Below are positions 8,305 to 17,002 of a DNA stretch of 64,000 bases, in pieces. Both the position numbers and the translations under genes were made by a program. The first letter of the stretch is position 1. Every line of letters begins with the position of its first letter. The notes beneath the pieces were generated by a model. The model was not told the DNA's origin. It was given only the letters and a program-made list of their open reading frames with translations, and made no database searches. The stretch comes from CAUZWH01 sp965247665 (GTDB lineage Bacteria; Pseudomonadota; Alphaproteobacteria; SHVV01), in the NCBI GenBank assembly GCA_965247665.1, contig CBDFHH010000005.1, forward strand, positions 620,001 through 684,000, read 5' to 3'.

Positions 8305-9072
8305 TCAGTCGTGGATAAAGCTGTATTTCTCGTAGAGGCCGCGTTCGTGCAACCAGCCGAGCACGTCAAAGATTACGCCGGTGCCGATGTCCGGCGAGGT
8401 CAGCATGTGGACGATCGGTTCCATCACGTGATCCGGCGTCTGCACCTCGCGCCCCGACAGGAAGCCATCCGGCATACCTTCCAGGAAGCGGGTCTCGGCA
8501 AGGCCGGGGGAGAACGCGTTGTAGCGGACGCCGCTGTCCTTGAGCTTGAGCGCGACCACGTGGGTGAGCCCGTCGACGGCGAATTTCGACACCGTATACG
8601 GAATACTGCGGACGTAGGGGAAGCCCGGCTGGGCCGTCCATGAGGTCACGTTGATGATGTGGCCCCCGCGGCGGGCGATCATCGCCGGCAACACCGCCTT
8701 GGCGCCCATGAACATGCCCTTGACGTTGACGTCGAACGTCGCGGCCCACTCGTCGTCGGCGATGTCGGTGAGGGCGGCAATCGACCCCGGCTGGCCGGCA
8801 TTGTTGATCAGCACGTCGATCCTGCCGTAGCGGGCGGTGGTCGCTTCGACCAGCTCCGCGATATCGGCTTCGTCGGCGACGTCGCAACGCACCGCCATCG
8901 CCTCGCCGCCTTGGTCGCGAATGCGGGCGGCCACGCCCTCGCATTCCGCCAGGGTCCGCGCGGTGAGCACGGTGTTGGCACCTTCCCGCGCGAGCGCCAT
9001 ACCCATGAATTCGCCATAGCCGCGGCCGCCGCCGGTGATGATCACGGTCTCGCCTGCAAGACTCCGCGCCAT
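8305..9072 (-). CDS. SDR family oxidoreductase
   Basis: A 255-residue short-chain dehydrogenase/reductase. Landmarks are TGGGRGYGE (dinucleotide binding), NNAG, a catalytic Ser in NVTSW, and YTVSK with the catalytic Tyr/Lys. The C-terminus HERGLYEKYSFIHD is extended compared with generic family members. GAGGGCAG precedes ATG 9072. It is the last gene of a minus-strand run with an amidohydrolase, an LLM oxidoreductase and an MFS transporter, suggesting a small catabolic operon whose substrate is unknown. Confidence 0.9.
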   Translation of the reverse strand: MARSLAGETVIITGGGRGYGEFMGMALAREGANTVLTARTLAECEGVAARIRDQGGEAMAVRCDVADEADIAELVEATTARYGRIDVLINNAGQPGSIAALTDIADDEWAATFDVNVKGMFMGAKAVLPAMIARRGGHIINVTSWTAQPGFPYVRSIPYTVSKFAVDGLTHVVALKLKDSGVRYNAFSPGLAETRFLEGMPDGFLSGREVQTPDHVMEPIVHMLTSPDIGTGVIFDVLGWLHERGLYEKYSFIHD

Positions 9073-9085
9073 CTGCCCTCGTCGC

Positions 9086-9175
9086 TCAAGAGCCGTCGTC
9101 TGCCGTCGCTTCGGGCGCGGCCGGGAAACCGTCGCGCAAGGCGCGGAACCCGGTCGGCCGTTCGATCGGAATCAT
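9086..9175 (-). CDS. Possible 29-residue small protein
   Basis: An ATG at 9175 opens a 29-codon frame (starting MIPIERPTGFRALRDG) filling the gap between the amidohydrolase stop and the SDR ribosome binding site. No convincing ribosome binding site precedes it and no homologue is recognised. It may be a genuine short peptide or chance; coding evidence is weak. Confidence 0.2.
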   Translation of the reverse strand: MIPIERPTGFRALRDGFPAAPEATADDGS

Positions 9176-9192
9176 GTCGCCATACGATCGGA

Positions 9193-10515
9193 TCAAGCCG
9201 CGTAGGCCTGGTGTAGCGGGGTTGTCGCGGCGGCTGCCACGCTTTCGGGGACCCGCACCCGGGCCGTGTATTTCTTACCCCCGCGGATGACGAACACCGG
9301 CTTGAGGCGCTGGGTTGCGTGCGCCGTGCCACCGTGGAAATCGCGCAAGATCCACTCGCCCTCGCAAAGATCCATCACCGAGACGTCGGCGACGCGGCCG
9401 ACTCGCAACGAGCCGTGCTCGCGTTGCTTGCCGATCATGCGCGCAGCGTTGACGGTGACCATGCGAACGACATGGTTCAGCGGGATGCCCAGCGCCAAGA
9501 GCTCGGTCATCGTATGCGGCAGGCTGATCGACACGACCGGGCGCTTGGGATCGACTGTGGAGGTGCGGCCGGTCGCGGCGGCAATGATCTTGTCGCGGCT
9601 GGTCAGCATGGCGTCGGGACGGATGTTGATCCCATGCATGTCGAGACCGCAGCTATCGGGCATGACGCCGCCGGCGAGCGCGGCGCGGGCGACGTCGAAA
9701 CTGAAGTGCGAGCCGCGCCCAACGTCGACCTTGACGCCGCGGTCGATGGCGCGGCGGATCGCCGGATTGACCTTGCCGTCTGGCATCACGAAGGCGCCGG
9801 GATCGCGACTGAAGGGATGGGCCATGATGTCGCCGGCATCGAGCATCGCGCAGGCCTCTCGCACCAGCTTGATCGGATCGACCGTCTTGCCCTTGGCGAT
9901 CGGGAATATATGGCCGAGATGCATGTAGACCGGCACCTCGGCGGCGCGCGCGGCCTCGATCGCCAGCTCCAGGGTCTTGAGCTTCCAACGAGAATAGGTG
10001 CCGACCTCGGTCTGTATCTTGATGCCGCGAATCAGGTCGCGGTTGGCCTTGATCATGTCGACGGCGACGCCGACGTCGATATTGGCTGGCGCCAGCCAGT
10101 CCGAGTGCATGTTGGCGAAAAGGCCGCCGCCGAGATAAATCGACATGAAGGCGTAGATCGCGTTCGGCGAAGGTTCGATGACGAACTTCTTGAAACCGGG
10201 GAAGGTGAACGGCGCCGAGGAGCCCTGATCGACCAGCACGGCGACGCCGGAGCGCACGCCCGGGATATCGGGATTGATTCCGAATGGCGCGGTGCCGTGC
10301 TCGTAGATATGGGCGTGCATGTCGATCAAGCCGGGCAACACCAGCTTGCCGGAGACGTCGATCGTCTTACCGGCGCGCGTGGTGATACGCGGTTTCAGCG
10401 CCGCAATCCGGTCGCCCTTGATCGCGACGTCCATGACCTTGTCGATTCGCTGAGCCGCTTCGATCACCCGGCCGCCCCGCAGCACCAGGTCATAGCTCTT
10501 GCTTGGGGACGCCAT
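9193..10515 (-). CDS. Amidohydrolase/deacetylase family metallohydrolase
   Basis: A 440-residue cyclic-amidohydrolase superfamily enzyme. The N-terminal beta-sandwich (DLVLRGGRVIEA) leads to the metal-binding GLIDMHAHIYEHG near residues 60-72 and further His residues in YMHLGHIFP and MAHPFSRD. The C-terminal VADVSVMDLCEGEW region closes the sandwich. Family members hydrolyse amide bonds of N-acyl amino acids, dihydroorotate-like rings or similar. GGAGGT sits 7 bases before ATG 10515. The neighbouring SDR, LLM oxidoreductase and MFS point to import and breakdown of a small amide, but the substrate is unassigned. Confidence 0.88.
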   Translation of the reverse strand: MASPSKSYDLVLRGGRVIEAAQRIDKVMDVAIKGDRIAALKPRITTRAGKTIDVSGKLVLPGLIDMHAHIYEHGTAPFGINPDIPGVRSGVAVLVDQGSSAPFTFPGFKKFVIEPSPNAIYAFMSIYLGGGLFANMHSDWLAPANIDVGVAVDMIKANRDLIRGIKIQTEVGTYSRWKLKTLELAIEAARAAEVPVYMHLGHIFPIAKGKTVDPIKLVREACAMLDAGDIMAHPFSRDPGAFVMPDGKVNPAIRRAIDRGVKVDVGRGSHFSFDVARAALAGGVMPDSCGLDMHGINIRPDAMLTSRDKIIAAATGRTSTVDPKRPVVSISLPHTMTELLALGIPLNHVVRMVTVNAARMIGKQREHGSLRVGRVADVSVMDLCEGEWILRDFHGGTAHATQRLKPVFVIRGGKKYTARVRVPESVAAAATTPLHQAYAA

Positions 10516-10607
10516 GGCGTTACCTCCGTTGGTTGCCGGTCATGGGCGAGCGTTTGCGAGAGCCTAGCGCGATGACCGGCGCGGCCGCAACGCCGCCAAT
10601 GTGTCGA

Positions 10608-11477
10608 TCACATCGCTTCGAGATCGGTCCAAAACCGCTGCAGCGCGTCCAGGTGTTGCGACACGTTGCCGAACCCGGCATCCATCGTGTGCAGCGAAAC
10701 GTGGCTGGCGCCGATATTGTGCCACCAGCGTGCGTCCGCGGCCCAACGGTCCGGCGACCGGTCAGCGATTGGAATGCGCGCCTCTATGCCGATGGAGGCG
10801 GGATCGCGCCCGGCTTCCCGGGCCTGCGCATGCAGCTTCGCGACCTGTGTCTGCGCGTCGGAGCCGGGCGAGTCGAGCGCATACCAGCCCTCGGCCATAC
10901 GTGCGACCCGGTGCAGTACCGGATCGGCCCGGCCACCAAGCCAGATCGGGATCGGTTGCTGAATGGGAAGCGGATTGAGGCCGGCATCGCCGACCCGATG
11001 CCAGTCGCCGGCGAACTCCACCAAAGGTTCGCACCACAGTCGCCGCAGCAGCGCAATCTGCTCTTCGATGCGGCGGCCGCGATCGCGAAAGTCGGCGCCG
11101 AGCGCCTCGTACTCGAAGGCGTTGGGTCCAACCGCGACCCCGAGCCGCAAGCGCCCGCCGCTCAGCACGTCGACTTCGGCTGCCTGCTTGGCCACCAGCG
11201 CGGTCTGGCGCTGCGGCAGCACGATGATCCCGGTGAACAGCTCGATGTGCCGCGTTGCAGCGGCGAGGTAGCCAAACAACACGAACGGTTCGTGGAATGC
11301 ATGTCGGTGGGTGTAGCGCGCCTTCCGGCCGGCGGCGCTGTCGGCGTTGGCGCCGAGTACGTGGTCGTAGGCGACGAGATGGTGGTAGCCAATCTCTTCG
11401 ACCGCCGCCGCGAAGTTGCGGATGACGTCGGCGTCGTTGCCGATCTCGGTGGTCGGAAACACTGCACCGATGCGCAT
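10608..11477 (-). CDS. LLM class (luciferase-like) flavin/F420-dependent oxidoreductase
   Basis: A 289-residue luciferase-like TIM-barrel protein starting MRIGAVFPTTEIGNDADVI, with the family pattern GRLRLGVAVGPNAFEYEALG near the middle and IPIWLGGRADPVL later. Such enzymes use FMN or F420 for monooxygenation or hydride transfer. The subfamily resembles TIGR03619-type proteins often labelled F420-dependent, but the cofactor cannot be settled from sequence. AGGAGG lies 8 bases before ATG 11477, an excellent start. It sits between an MFS gene and an amidohydrolase in the same orientation. Confidence 0.88.
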   Translation of the reverse strand: MRIGAVFPTTEIGNDADVIRNFAAAVEEIGYHHLVAYDHVLGANADSAAGRKARYTHRHAFHEPFVLFGYLAAATRHIELFTGIIVLPQRQTALVAKQAAEVDVLSGGRLRLGVAVGPNAFEYEALGADFRDRGRRIEEQIALLRRLWCEPLVEFAGDWHRVGDAGLNPLPIQQPIPIWLGGRADPVLHRVARMAEGWYALDSPGSDAQTQVAKLHAQAREAGRDPASIGIEARIPIADRSPDRWAADARWWHNIGASHVSLHTMDAGFGNVSQHLDALQRFWTDLEAM

Positions 11478-11529
11478 GCCTTGGCCTCCTGCTATTCCTT
11501 ATGGTTGTGGATCGCGATCGCCGCTCTGT

Positions 11530-12759
11530 TCAAGCCACCGTGCTGGCGCTGGCGTTCGGCCCCGCCCCCGACCTGCCCAGCCGAACCACGGTTAGGATCG
11601 CGGCCAGCATGAACGCCGCGATCAGCCAGAACATCCAGTGTGCGCCGGCGTGATCGAGGATCCAGCCGAAAATCACCGGCGTAGCGACGCCGCCGATCGA
11701 ATAGGCGGTCGAGAGGAAGCCGAACACTTTTCCCGACGATCCCACCGGGGTGAGATGGCGGACCATCAGATCGCGAGTTGGTTGAACGATGCCGGTACAT
11801 ACGCCAGTCGCCGTGAGCAGCGCGGTGATGGCGACGATCGACAGCGGCAGCGAACCGACCAGCAGCATCAGCGCGGCGCCGCATAGAAGTGCGCCGACGA
11901 CGATGGCATTCGGCCGTCCGGTGCGGTCGAGCAGGAAGGCAGCGACGAAGATGCCACCTGCCGAGCCGATCAGGAACCCGGTCAATACGCCGCTCGCCGC
12001 GGCCAGCGTCGAATCGTGGAGCACGGCAATCGCTGCAACCCCCTGGGTCTGGATCGCGGTGACGCCGATGCCGCCCGCCAGGTAGAACAGAAACGCGATT
12101 AGAATCGGCGTTGAGCGCAACAGCGTAACGCCCTCGGCGATGCTCGTCATGGCCGTGGTGCGGTCGGCTTCGGGGCGCTCTTCGACCAATGCATGCCGTT
12201 GCCAGGCGATCAGCGCTGCCGTCGACAGCGACAACAGCGCGGCCGCTGCGACCGCGACGCGCCAGTTCCACAACGTCGTCAAGGCGATCACGACCGGGGG
12301 CGTCATCGCCGCGCCGAGATTGCCGGACAAGCTGTGCGCACTGAAGGCGCGACCCAGCCGGGCATGCGGTATCGAAGCGGACAGGATCGAGAAGTCGGCG
12401 GGGTGGAACACCGTGTTGGCGAGCCCGGCCAGCCCCGACAGCAGCACCAGCATCCAATAGGAATCGGCCAGCGCCATTGCCGCTGCGGCGCTTCCCTGCA
12501 GCAACAATCCCGCGACCAGCAGGTTGCGGCCGCCGATGCGGTCGACCAGGAAACCCATCGGTATTTGGCCCAGCACGGTCGCCAGCGAAAAAGCGCCGGC
12601 GATGACCCCAAGAAGGGTGTAGCTGACACCGAACTCTTGCTTGAAAAGGGGAAACAGCGGCGGCAGCAGCAAGATGTATACGTGACTGAGCATATGGCCG
12701 CTGCCGATCAGGCTCAGCACTTTTAGTTCGCGGCGGCCGGCAGTCAGATCGGTGGACAT
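11530..12759 (-). CDS. MFS transporter (fosmidomycin-resistance-like)
   Basis: A 409-residue protein with about 12 hydrophobic spans and the MFS loop motif GFLVDRIGGR near residue 69-78. The N-terminus with GHMLSHVYILLLPPLFPLF resembles the Fsr/fosmidomycin-resistance branch of the major facilitator superfamily, which includes drug exporters and organic acid carriers. No strong ribosome binding site is seen. It probably starts the minus-strand operon that continues with LLM oxidoreductase, amidohydrolase and SDR, and may move their substrate. It is divergent from a GFA gene. Confidence 0.87.
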   Translation of the reverse strand: MSTDLTAGRRELKVLSLIGSGHMLSHVYILLLPPLFPLFKQEFGVSYTLLGVIAGAFSLATVLGQIPMGFLVDRIGGRNLLVAGLLLQGSAAAAMALADSYWMLVLLSGLAGLANTVFHPADFSILSASIPHARLGRAFSAHSLSGNLGAAMTPPVVIALTTLWNWRVAVAAAALLSLSTAALIAWQRHALVEERPEADRTTAMTSIAEGVTLLRSTPILIAFLFYLAGGIGVTAIQTQGVAAIAVLHDSTLAAASGVLTGFLIGSAGGIFVAAFLLDRTGRPNAIVVGALLCGAALMLLVGSLPLSIVAITALLTATGVCTGIVQPTRDLMVRHLTPVGSSGKVFGFLSTAYSIGGVATPVIFGWILDHAGAHWMFWLIAAFMLAAILTVVRLGRSGAGPNASASTVA

Positions 12760-12951
12760 AGCGGAGCGGCGATCGAGGTCGACAATGGGTGGCTATCGGT
12801 GACGGCGCAGAGGAAGAACAGGTGATCCGAGGACTGCGGACGACGGGAACGCTCGCTATTGTCGGTCATCCCCTGGCGCAGCGCTACCGGTGATCCGGGC
12901 CTTCGCATAGACTTGCTCGACCGAATGAAAGCCCGTTGGGGAGGAAGCGAC

Positions 12952-13362
12952 ATGACGCCAGAACCGATACACGGCAGCTGCCTGTGCGGCGCGGTGGCCT
13001 ATGCCATTACCGGGCCGATCAACCGTTTCATGCAGTGCCATTGCTCGCGCTGCCGCAAGAGAACCGGCTCCGCATTCGCCTCCAACCTTTTCGTGGAGCC
13101 GGACTCGCTCCGATGGATCCGCGGCGAAGAGAAAGTCGTGCGCTATGACCTGCCGAGCGCCGAGCGTTTTGCGACCGTTTTCTGCCGCACCTGCGGTTCA
13201 CCCGTGCCCCACCTCGCGCGTGACGGCTCCGCCTACATCATTGCTGCCGGCTCGCTCGACGAAGACCCCAATATGACGCCGCAGCGGATCATCTATTGGG
13301 CCTCGCGCGCGCCCTGGTTCGTGCACACCGACACGCTGGAGACCAGCGACGCCGGGCTCTAA
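12952..13362 (+). CDS. GFA family zinc-binding protein
   Basis: A 136-residue glutathione-dependent formaldehyde-activating-enzyme-like (GFA/CENP-V) protein. Zinc ligands appear in three clusters: GSCLCGAV, CHCSRCRK and FCRTCGS. ATG 12952, preceded by GGGGAGGAAG, is chosen over a 31-codon upstream extension without homology. Most bacterial GFA proteins have no proven role; they may bind glutathione adducts of aldehydes. It stands alone, divergent from the MFS gene. Confidence 0.9.
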   Translation: MTPEPIHGSCLCGAVAYAITGPINRFMQCHCSRCRKRTGSAFASNLFVEPDSLRWIRGEEKVVRYDLPSAERFATVFCRTCGSPVPHLARDGSAYIIAAGSLDEDPNMTPQRIIYWASRAPWFVHTDTLETSDAGL

Positions 13363-13521
13363 TGCTACCAGTTCGGTGGTGGTTCCCAACGTTTACGCGG
13401 GGATGCGTTGAGCGCCGCCGCGCCGCTCAAGGTCGTCCTGGACATGGGTCATGAAGCCGGTCGGCCCGCGGCGGCCGGATTGGTGTAGATTGCCCGGCCG
13501 GGAACGGCGAGGGAGGAGGGA

Positions 13522-14022
13522 GTGCAGCCCCATCAATTGACCGCGGCGGCGGCGCGGCGGATCGCCGACGGTGATCTGACCAGCAGCGAGCTGGTGGCGG
13601 CCTGCCTCGAGCGCATCGCCGAGCGCGATCCGCTCATCCAGGCTTGGGCCCATGTCGATCCGGACCTTGCGCTTGAAGTCGCGGCGGCATGTGATGCGGG
13701 TCCGCGTCGCGGTCCGTTGCACGGCGTGCCGGTCGGGGTCAAGGACGTGATCAATACGCGAGACCTGCCGACCCAGCACAATTCACAAATCTACCGGGGC
13801 CACCGGCCGGGCGAAGATGCCGCCTGTGTCGCCATGCTGCGCGCATCGGGGGCGATTATCCTCGGCAAGACCCAAACCGTAGAATTTGCCTCGGTCGGCG
13901 CCGTCCCGCCGACCCGCAATCCGCGCGACCCCGAACGCACGCCCGGCGGTTCGTCGTGCGGCTCGGGCGCTGCGGTCGGCGACGACATGGTGCCGATCGC
14001 GCTCGGCACTCAGACCGGCGGC
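13522..14022 (+). pseudogene. Amidase, truncated before the nucleophile serine
   Basis: GTG 13522 follows a strong GGAGGAGGG site and opens an amidase-signature-family protein: GVPVGVKDVI (catalytic Lys), then GGSSCGSGAAV and ALGTQTGG. In intact amidases the next residue is the nucleophilic Ser of GGS-(I/V)-x-RP; here homology stops exactly there, at about 14022. The frame then runs as the antisense of a hydantoinase gene to a stop near 14133. About 300 C-terminal residues are missing, so the product cannot be an active amidase. The break is a DNA rearrangement or an assembly join. Confidence 0.85.
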
Positions 14023-14730
14023 GATCGAATGGTCTGCCAGCGCCGCTTTGAAGCGGTCGATATAGCGCGCCACCTTGGGGCCGATATAGGCGTTCAGGCA
14101 GGTGGTCGCGAAGCGCTCATACTCGCGGTGTAGCGGCGCGACTTCGTGGCTTGCCGTGAGGTAGGCATTGGGCAGGGTTTCGCGCATCAAGTCCCGCGCG
14201 CGCCGTTCGTGCTTGGGGTTGAGGAACGAAAACAGGAAGCACACGGCGACGGCTTCGACCCCGGCTTCGGCCAGGCGCTCGGCCGCGACGCGGGCATCCG
14301 CCTCGTCGAGCGCGACCAGAATATCGCCGTGTGGCGGCACCACCCGCTCGCGTACGGTCAACCGGTGCCGGCGCCTGACGATGGGATGGATCTGCCACGG
14401 CACGTCCTGGTAGTTCGAGAAATTGAGCGGGCGCTTCTTGCGCCCGATATAGACGACATCGCGGAAGCCCTCGGTCGTAACCAGCCCGACCGTGGCACCG
14501 GAGCGTTCGAGCAGGATGTTGGTCGCCACCGTGGTGCCGTGGAACACCTGGTCGATCTCCTGAGGCGCGACGTTGGCGTGATCGCAGATTTCGATGATGC
14601 CGGCAACCGCGGCGACCGCGAGATCGTCCGGGGTCGATGGCAGCTTGTGGATCGACGCCGCGTTCGACTCGTCGTCCCACAAGACGAGATCGGTAAACGT
14701 GCCGCCGATATCTACGCCGATATGCTTCAA
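14023..14730 (-). pseudogene. Hydantoinase/oxoprolinase subunit A, N-terminal fragment
   Basis: A minus-strand frame with the HyuA/oxoprolinase N-terminal ASKHA-type domain: IGVDIGGTFTDLVLWD, FHGTTVATNILLER and YERFATTCLNAYIGP. It starts at TTG 14730, supported by GGAGGG 8 bases upstream. Recognisable homology ends around 14023, after about 236 residues of a protein that normally has about 650-700. Beyond that the frame reads antisense amidase sequence to a chance stop at 13783. ATP-dependent ring opening of hydantoins or 5-oxoproline also needs subunit B, which is absent. Confidence 0.85.
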
Positions 14731-14947
14731 CTCGCGTACCCTCCGAAGGCCACGAGGATAGCCAGCTAGCGGCGTCGAGGCGACAACTACGATTGGCCGG
14801 AGACGAGAACTCTGGAACGTCGCGGTTGGTTAATAAATCGACCATGGCTCCCTCCGCATGGTGAGATAGATTCTGGTAGCCTTGATTGCAGTCGCTCGCG
14901 CGCTATGACTGGGCGTACAGCACCAGATCCACCAACCGGAGGCCGTC

Positions 14948-15910
14948 ATGATCTCCTTCCCGACCCGCCGCATCGGCCACGCCAATCTGTTCGTCAGTGA
15001 GCTCGTCCCGAGCATGGATTTCTACATGCAGATCTGCGGCTTTGAGCAGACCGCGCGCGAAAGCCATGTCGGCGCAGGTTTCCTGTCCAACGGTAACACC
15101 AACCATGATCTCGGCATCGTTGTGTTGCGCAACCACCAGATCAGCCGTCATGTGCTCAAGGAACGTCCCGGCCGCGGCGAAGCGCCCGGCCTCAATCATT
15201 TTGGCTGGGAATTGGCTTGCGAAGCCGATCTGGTCGGCGGCTACAAGCGCACGCTCGACGCGGGCAAGGAGCTGCAGCACATCGACATGGGAACGGGCCG
15301 CTCGGTTTTCGTCTTCGATGATGACGGCGTTCAGCATCAGTTCTACGCCAGCCAGACTCGCAACTGGCGAGAGATCTACACCGGCGGCGAGGTCGAGCTG
15401 CACGCCAACCCGCCGTGGGATCCGCTGGCGCAGGAGCCGAGCACCGAGGAAACCTACGACCTGTCGACCGATATTCGCCGCGTCGCAGAGGCGCCGCTGC
15501 ATCCGATGCGCATCACCCACAACGTCATGGTGTCGCCCGCGCTGGAAGCGTCGACCCGCTTCTACACCGACGTTGCCGGCCTCAAGGTGGTGCACGAGAT
15601 CGAAGGCGGCGCCGGCGTCTACCTCGCCGGCTCGGCGGCGCGGTACGATTTGATTCTGCTGGCGGTCGATGATGGTCTCGAGCCCGGCCTCCACCACAGC
15701 GCCTTCGAGCTGTGGCCCGAGGACGATCTCGATCAGGCGGTCAAAGACCTCGAAAAGCTCGGCGTGCCGGTCGCCCTGACCCACGACCTGCCCCACAAGA
15801 AAAGCGTGTTTATCGAGGATCCCGACGGTATCCGCCTCGAGTTTTATCAGCATCGCGGTGACCCCGACCCGCGCGGCGTAAGCGGGCGGGAGCTGGCTGA
15901 CGCCGCGTGA
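14948..15910 (+). CDS. VOC-superfamily protein, extradiol-dioxygenase-like
   Basis: A 320-residue protein made of two vicinal-oxygen-chelate domains. The first starts RRIGHANLFVSELVPSMDFY (residues 7-26) and the second around residue 192 with RITHNVMVSPALEASTRFY. Candidate metal ligands are the His of each ITHNV/GHANL strand, LHHSAFEL and the Glu of RLEFYQH. This layout matches type I extradiol ring-cleavage dioxygenases and two-domain glyoxalase-like proteins. CGGAGG precedes ATG 14948. It lies 3 bp upstream of a YeeE/YedE transporter gene and may share its transcript; the substrate is unknown. Confidence 0.85.
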   Translation: MISFPTRRIGHANLFVSELVPSMDFYMQICGFEQTARESHVGAGFLSNGNTNHDLGIVVLRNHQISRHVLKERPGRGEAPGLNHFGWELACEADLVGGYKRTLDAGKELQHIDMGTGRSVFVFDDDGVQHQFYASQTRNWREIYTGGEVELHANPPWDPLAQEPSTEETYDLSTDIRRVAEAPLHPMRITHNVMVSPALEASTRFYTDVAGLKVVHEIEGGAGVYLAGSAARYDLILLAVDDGLEPGLHHSAFELWPEDDLDQAVKDLEKLGVPVALTHDLPHKKSVFIEDPDGIRLEFYQHRGDPDPRGVSGRELADAA

Positions 15911-15913
15911 GCG

Positions 15914-16948
15914 GTGCCTCGCATGTTCGAGACGCTGGGGTTCGAGGAACTGACGCCGCTAACGGCTTCGGTGGTGCTGGGTCTGGCACTCGGCGGTGTC
16001 TATGGCGGGCTGGCGCAGCGCAGCGCTCTTTGCCTGCGCCGCAGCATGGTCGGACAGTGGCGCTATTGCCTACCGGCGCTGGGCGCCTGGACGATGGCCC
16101 TGGCGCTGGCGATTACCGGCACCCGGCTGGCGGTTGCCACCGGCCTGATCTCCTTCGAGGCGCACCGGTTTCTCGAGCCTGACCTGCCGGTCGCCTCCGT
16201 GCTGCTGGGCGGGGCGCTGTTCGGGGCCGGCATGGTGCTGGCAGGAGGCTGTGTATCGCGCCTTACGGTGCTGGCCGGCACGGGCAATTTGCGCGCCCTG
16301 ATCGTGCTGGTGGTCTTTGCCGTCACGGCCCATGCGGCGATGAAGGGTGCGCTGGCGCCGCTGCGCGCGGCGGTGGGCACGGCAAGTGTTGATGCGGGCG
16401 TGGCGAGCGCGCTCACGGCGCTGCCGGGCGGCGAAATCTGGCCGCTCGGCCTTGCGCTTGGCCTGGCGCTCTTCGCGCTTCGCTCCGGCGCGCCGGCCTC
16501 TCATCTGGCCATGGCGAGCGCGATCGGGCTGCTGGTGCCGCTCGGCTGGGTCGGCACGGGCTTTGTGCTGCAGGACGATTTCGACCCGATTCCGGTGCAG
16601 TCGTTGGGCTTCACGGGACCGATGGCGGGCACGCTGTTCTGGATCGTGGCGGCAACCTCCGTTCCGGCCGGCTTCGGCACAGGCCTTGCAGCGGGTGTCA
16701 TTGCCGGCAGCTTGGTCGCAGCCCTGGCGGCCGGAGAGTTCCGATGGCAGAGCCTGCAAGGGCCGCGCCAGACCGGGCGTTACCTTGCGGGTGCCGTGAT
16801 GATGGGCGTGGGCGGCGTGCTGGCGGGCGGTTGCACAGTCGGCGCCGGCCTTTCCGGCGTCTCGACGGCAAGCCTTGCCGCTCTACTCGCGCTCGCGGCC
16901 ATGGCCGCCTCGGCACGGGCCATCGGCGTGATCGTGGACGGTCGATAG
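15914..16948 (+). CDS. YeeE/YedE family sulfur-compound transporter
   Basis: A 344-residue membrane protein of the YeeE/YedE (TsuA) family, whose characterised members import thiosulfate through conserved cysteines. About nine hydrophobic spans are visible, and two family repeats, GMVLAGGCVSRL and GGVLAGGCTVGAG, each carry the GGC motif. The start is GTG 15914 or ATG 15923. It converges with a soxYZ-fccAB operon, which supports a sulfur role. Its link to the upstream VOC gene is only by spacing. Confidence 0.88.
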   Translation: MPRMFETLGFEELTPLTASVVLGLALGGVYGGLAQRSALCLRRSMVGQWRYCLPALGAWTMALALAITGTRLAVATGLISFEAHRFLEPDLPVASVLLGGALFGAGMVLAGGCVSRLTVLAGTGNLRALIVLVVFAVTAHAAMKGALAPLRAAVGTASVDAGVASALTALPGGEIWPLGLALGLALFALRSGAPASHLAMASAIGLLVPLGWVGTGFVLQDDFDPIPVQSLGFTGPMAGTLFWIVAATSVPAGFGTGLAAGVIAGSLVAALAAGEFRWQSLQGPRQTGRYLAGAVMMGVGGVLAGGCTVGAGLSGVSTASLAALLALAAMAASARAIGVIVDGR

Positions 16949-17002
16949 CGCAGGGCGGCCCAACAGCGTTTCTGCCGCAAGCGGAAGCGAAGTCGGCGGG
17001 CG

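Noticed and set aside
9319..10575. 418-codon plus-strand frame over the amidohydrolase gene
   Set aside because: Antisense shadow; the minus strand has a strong ribosome binding site and metal motifs.
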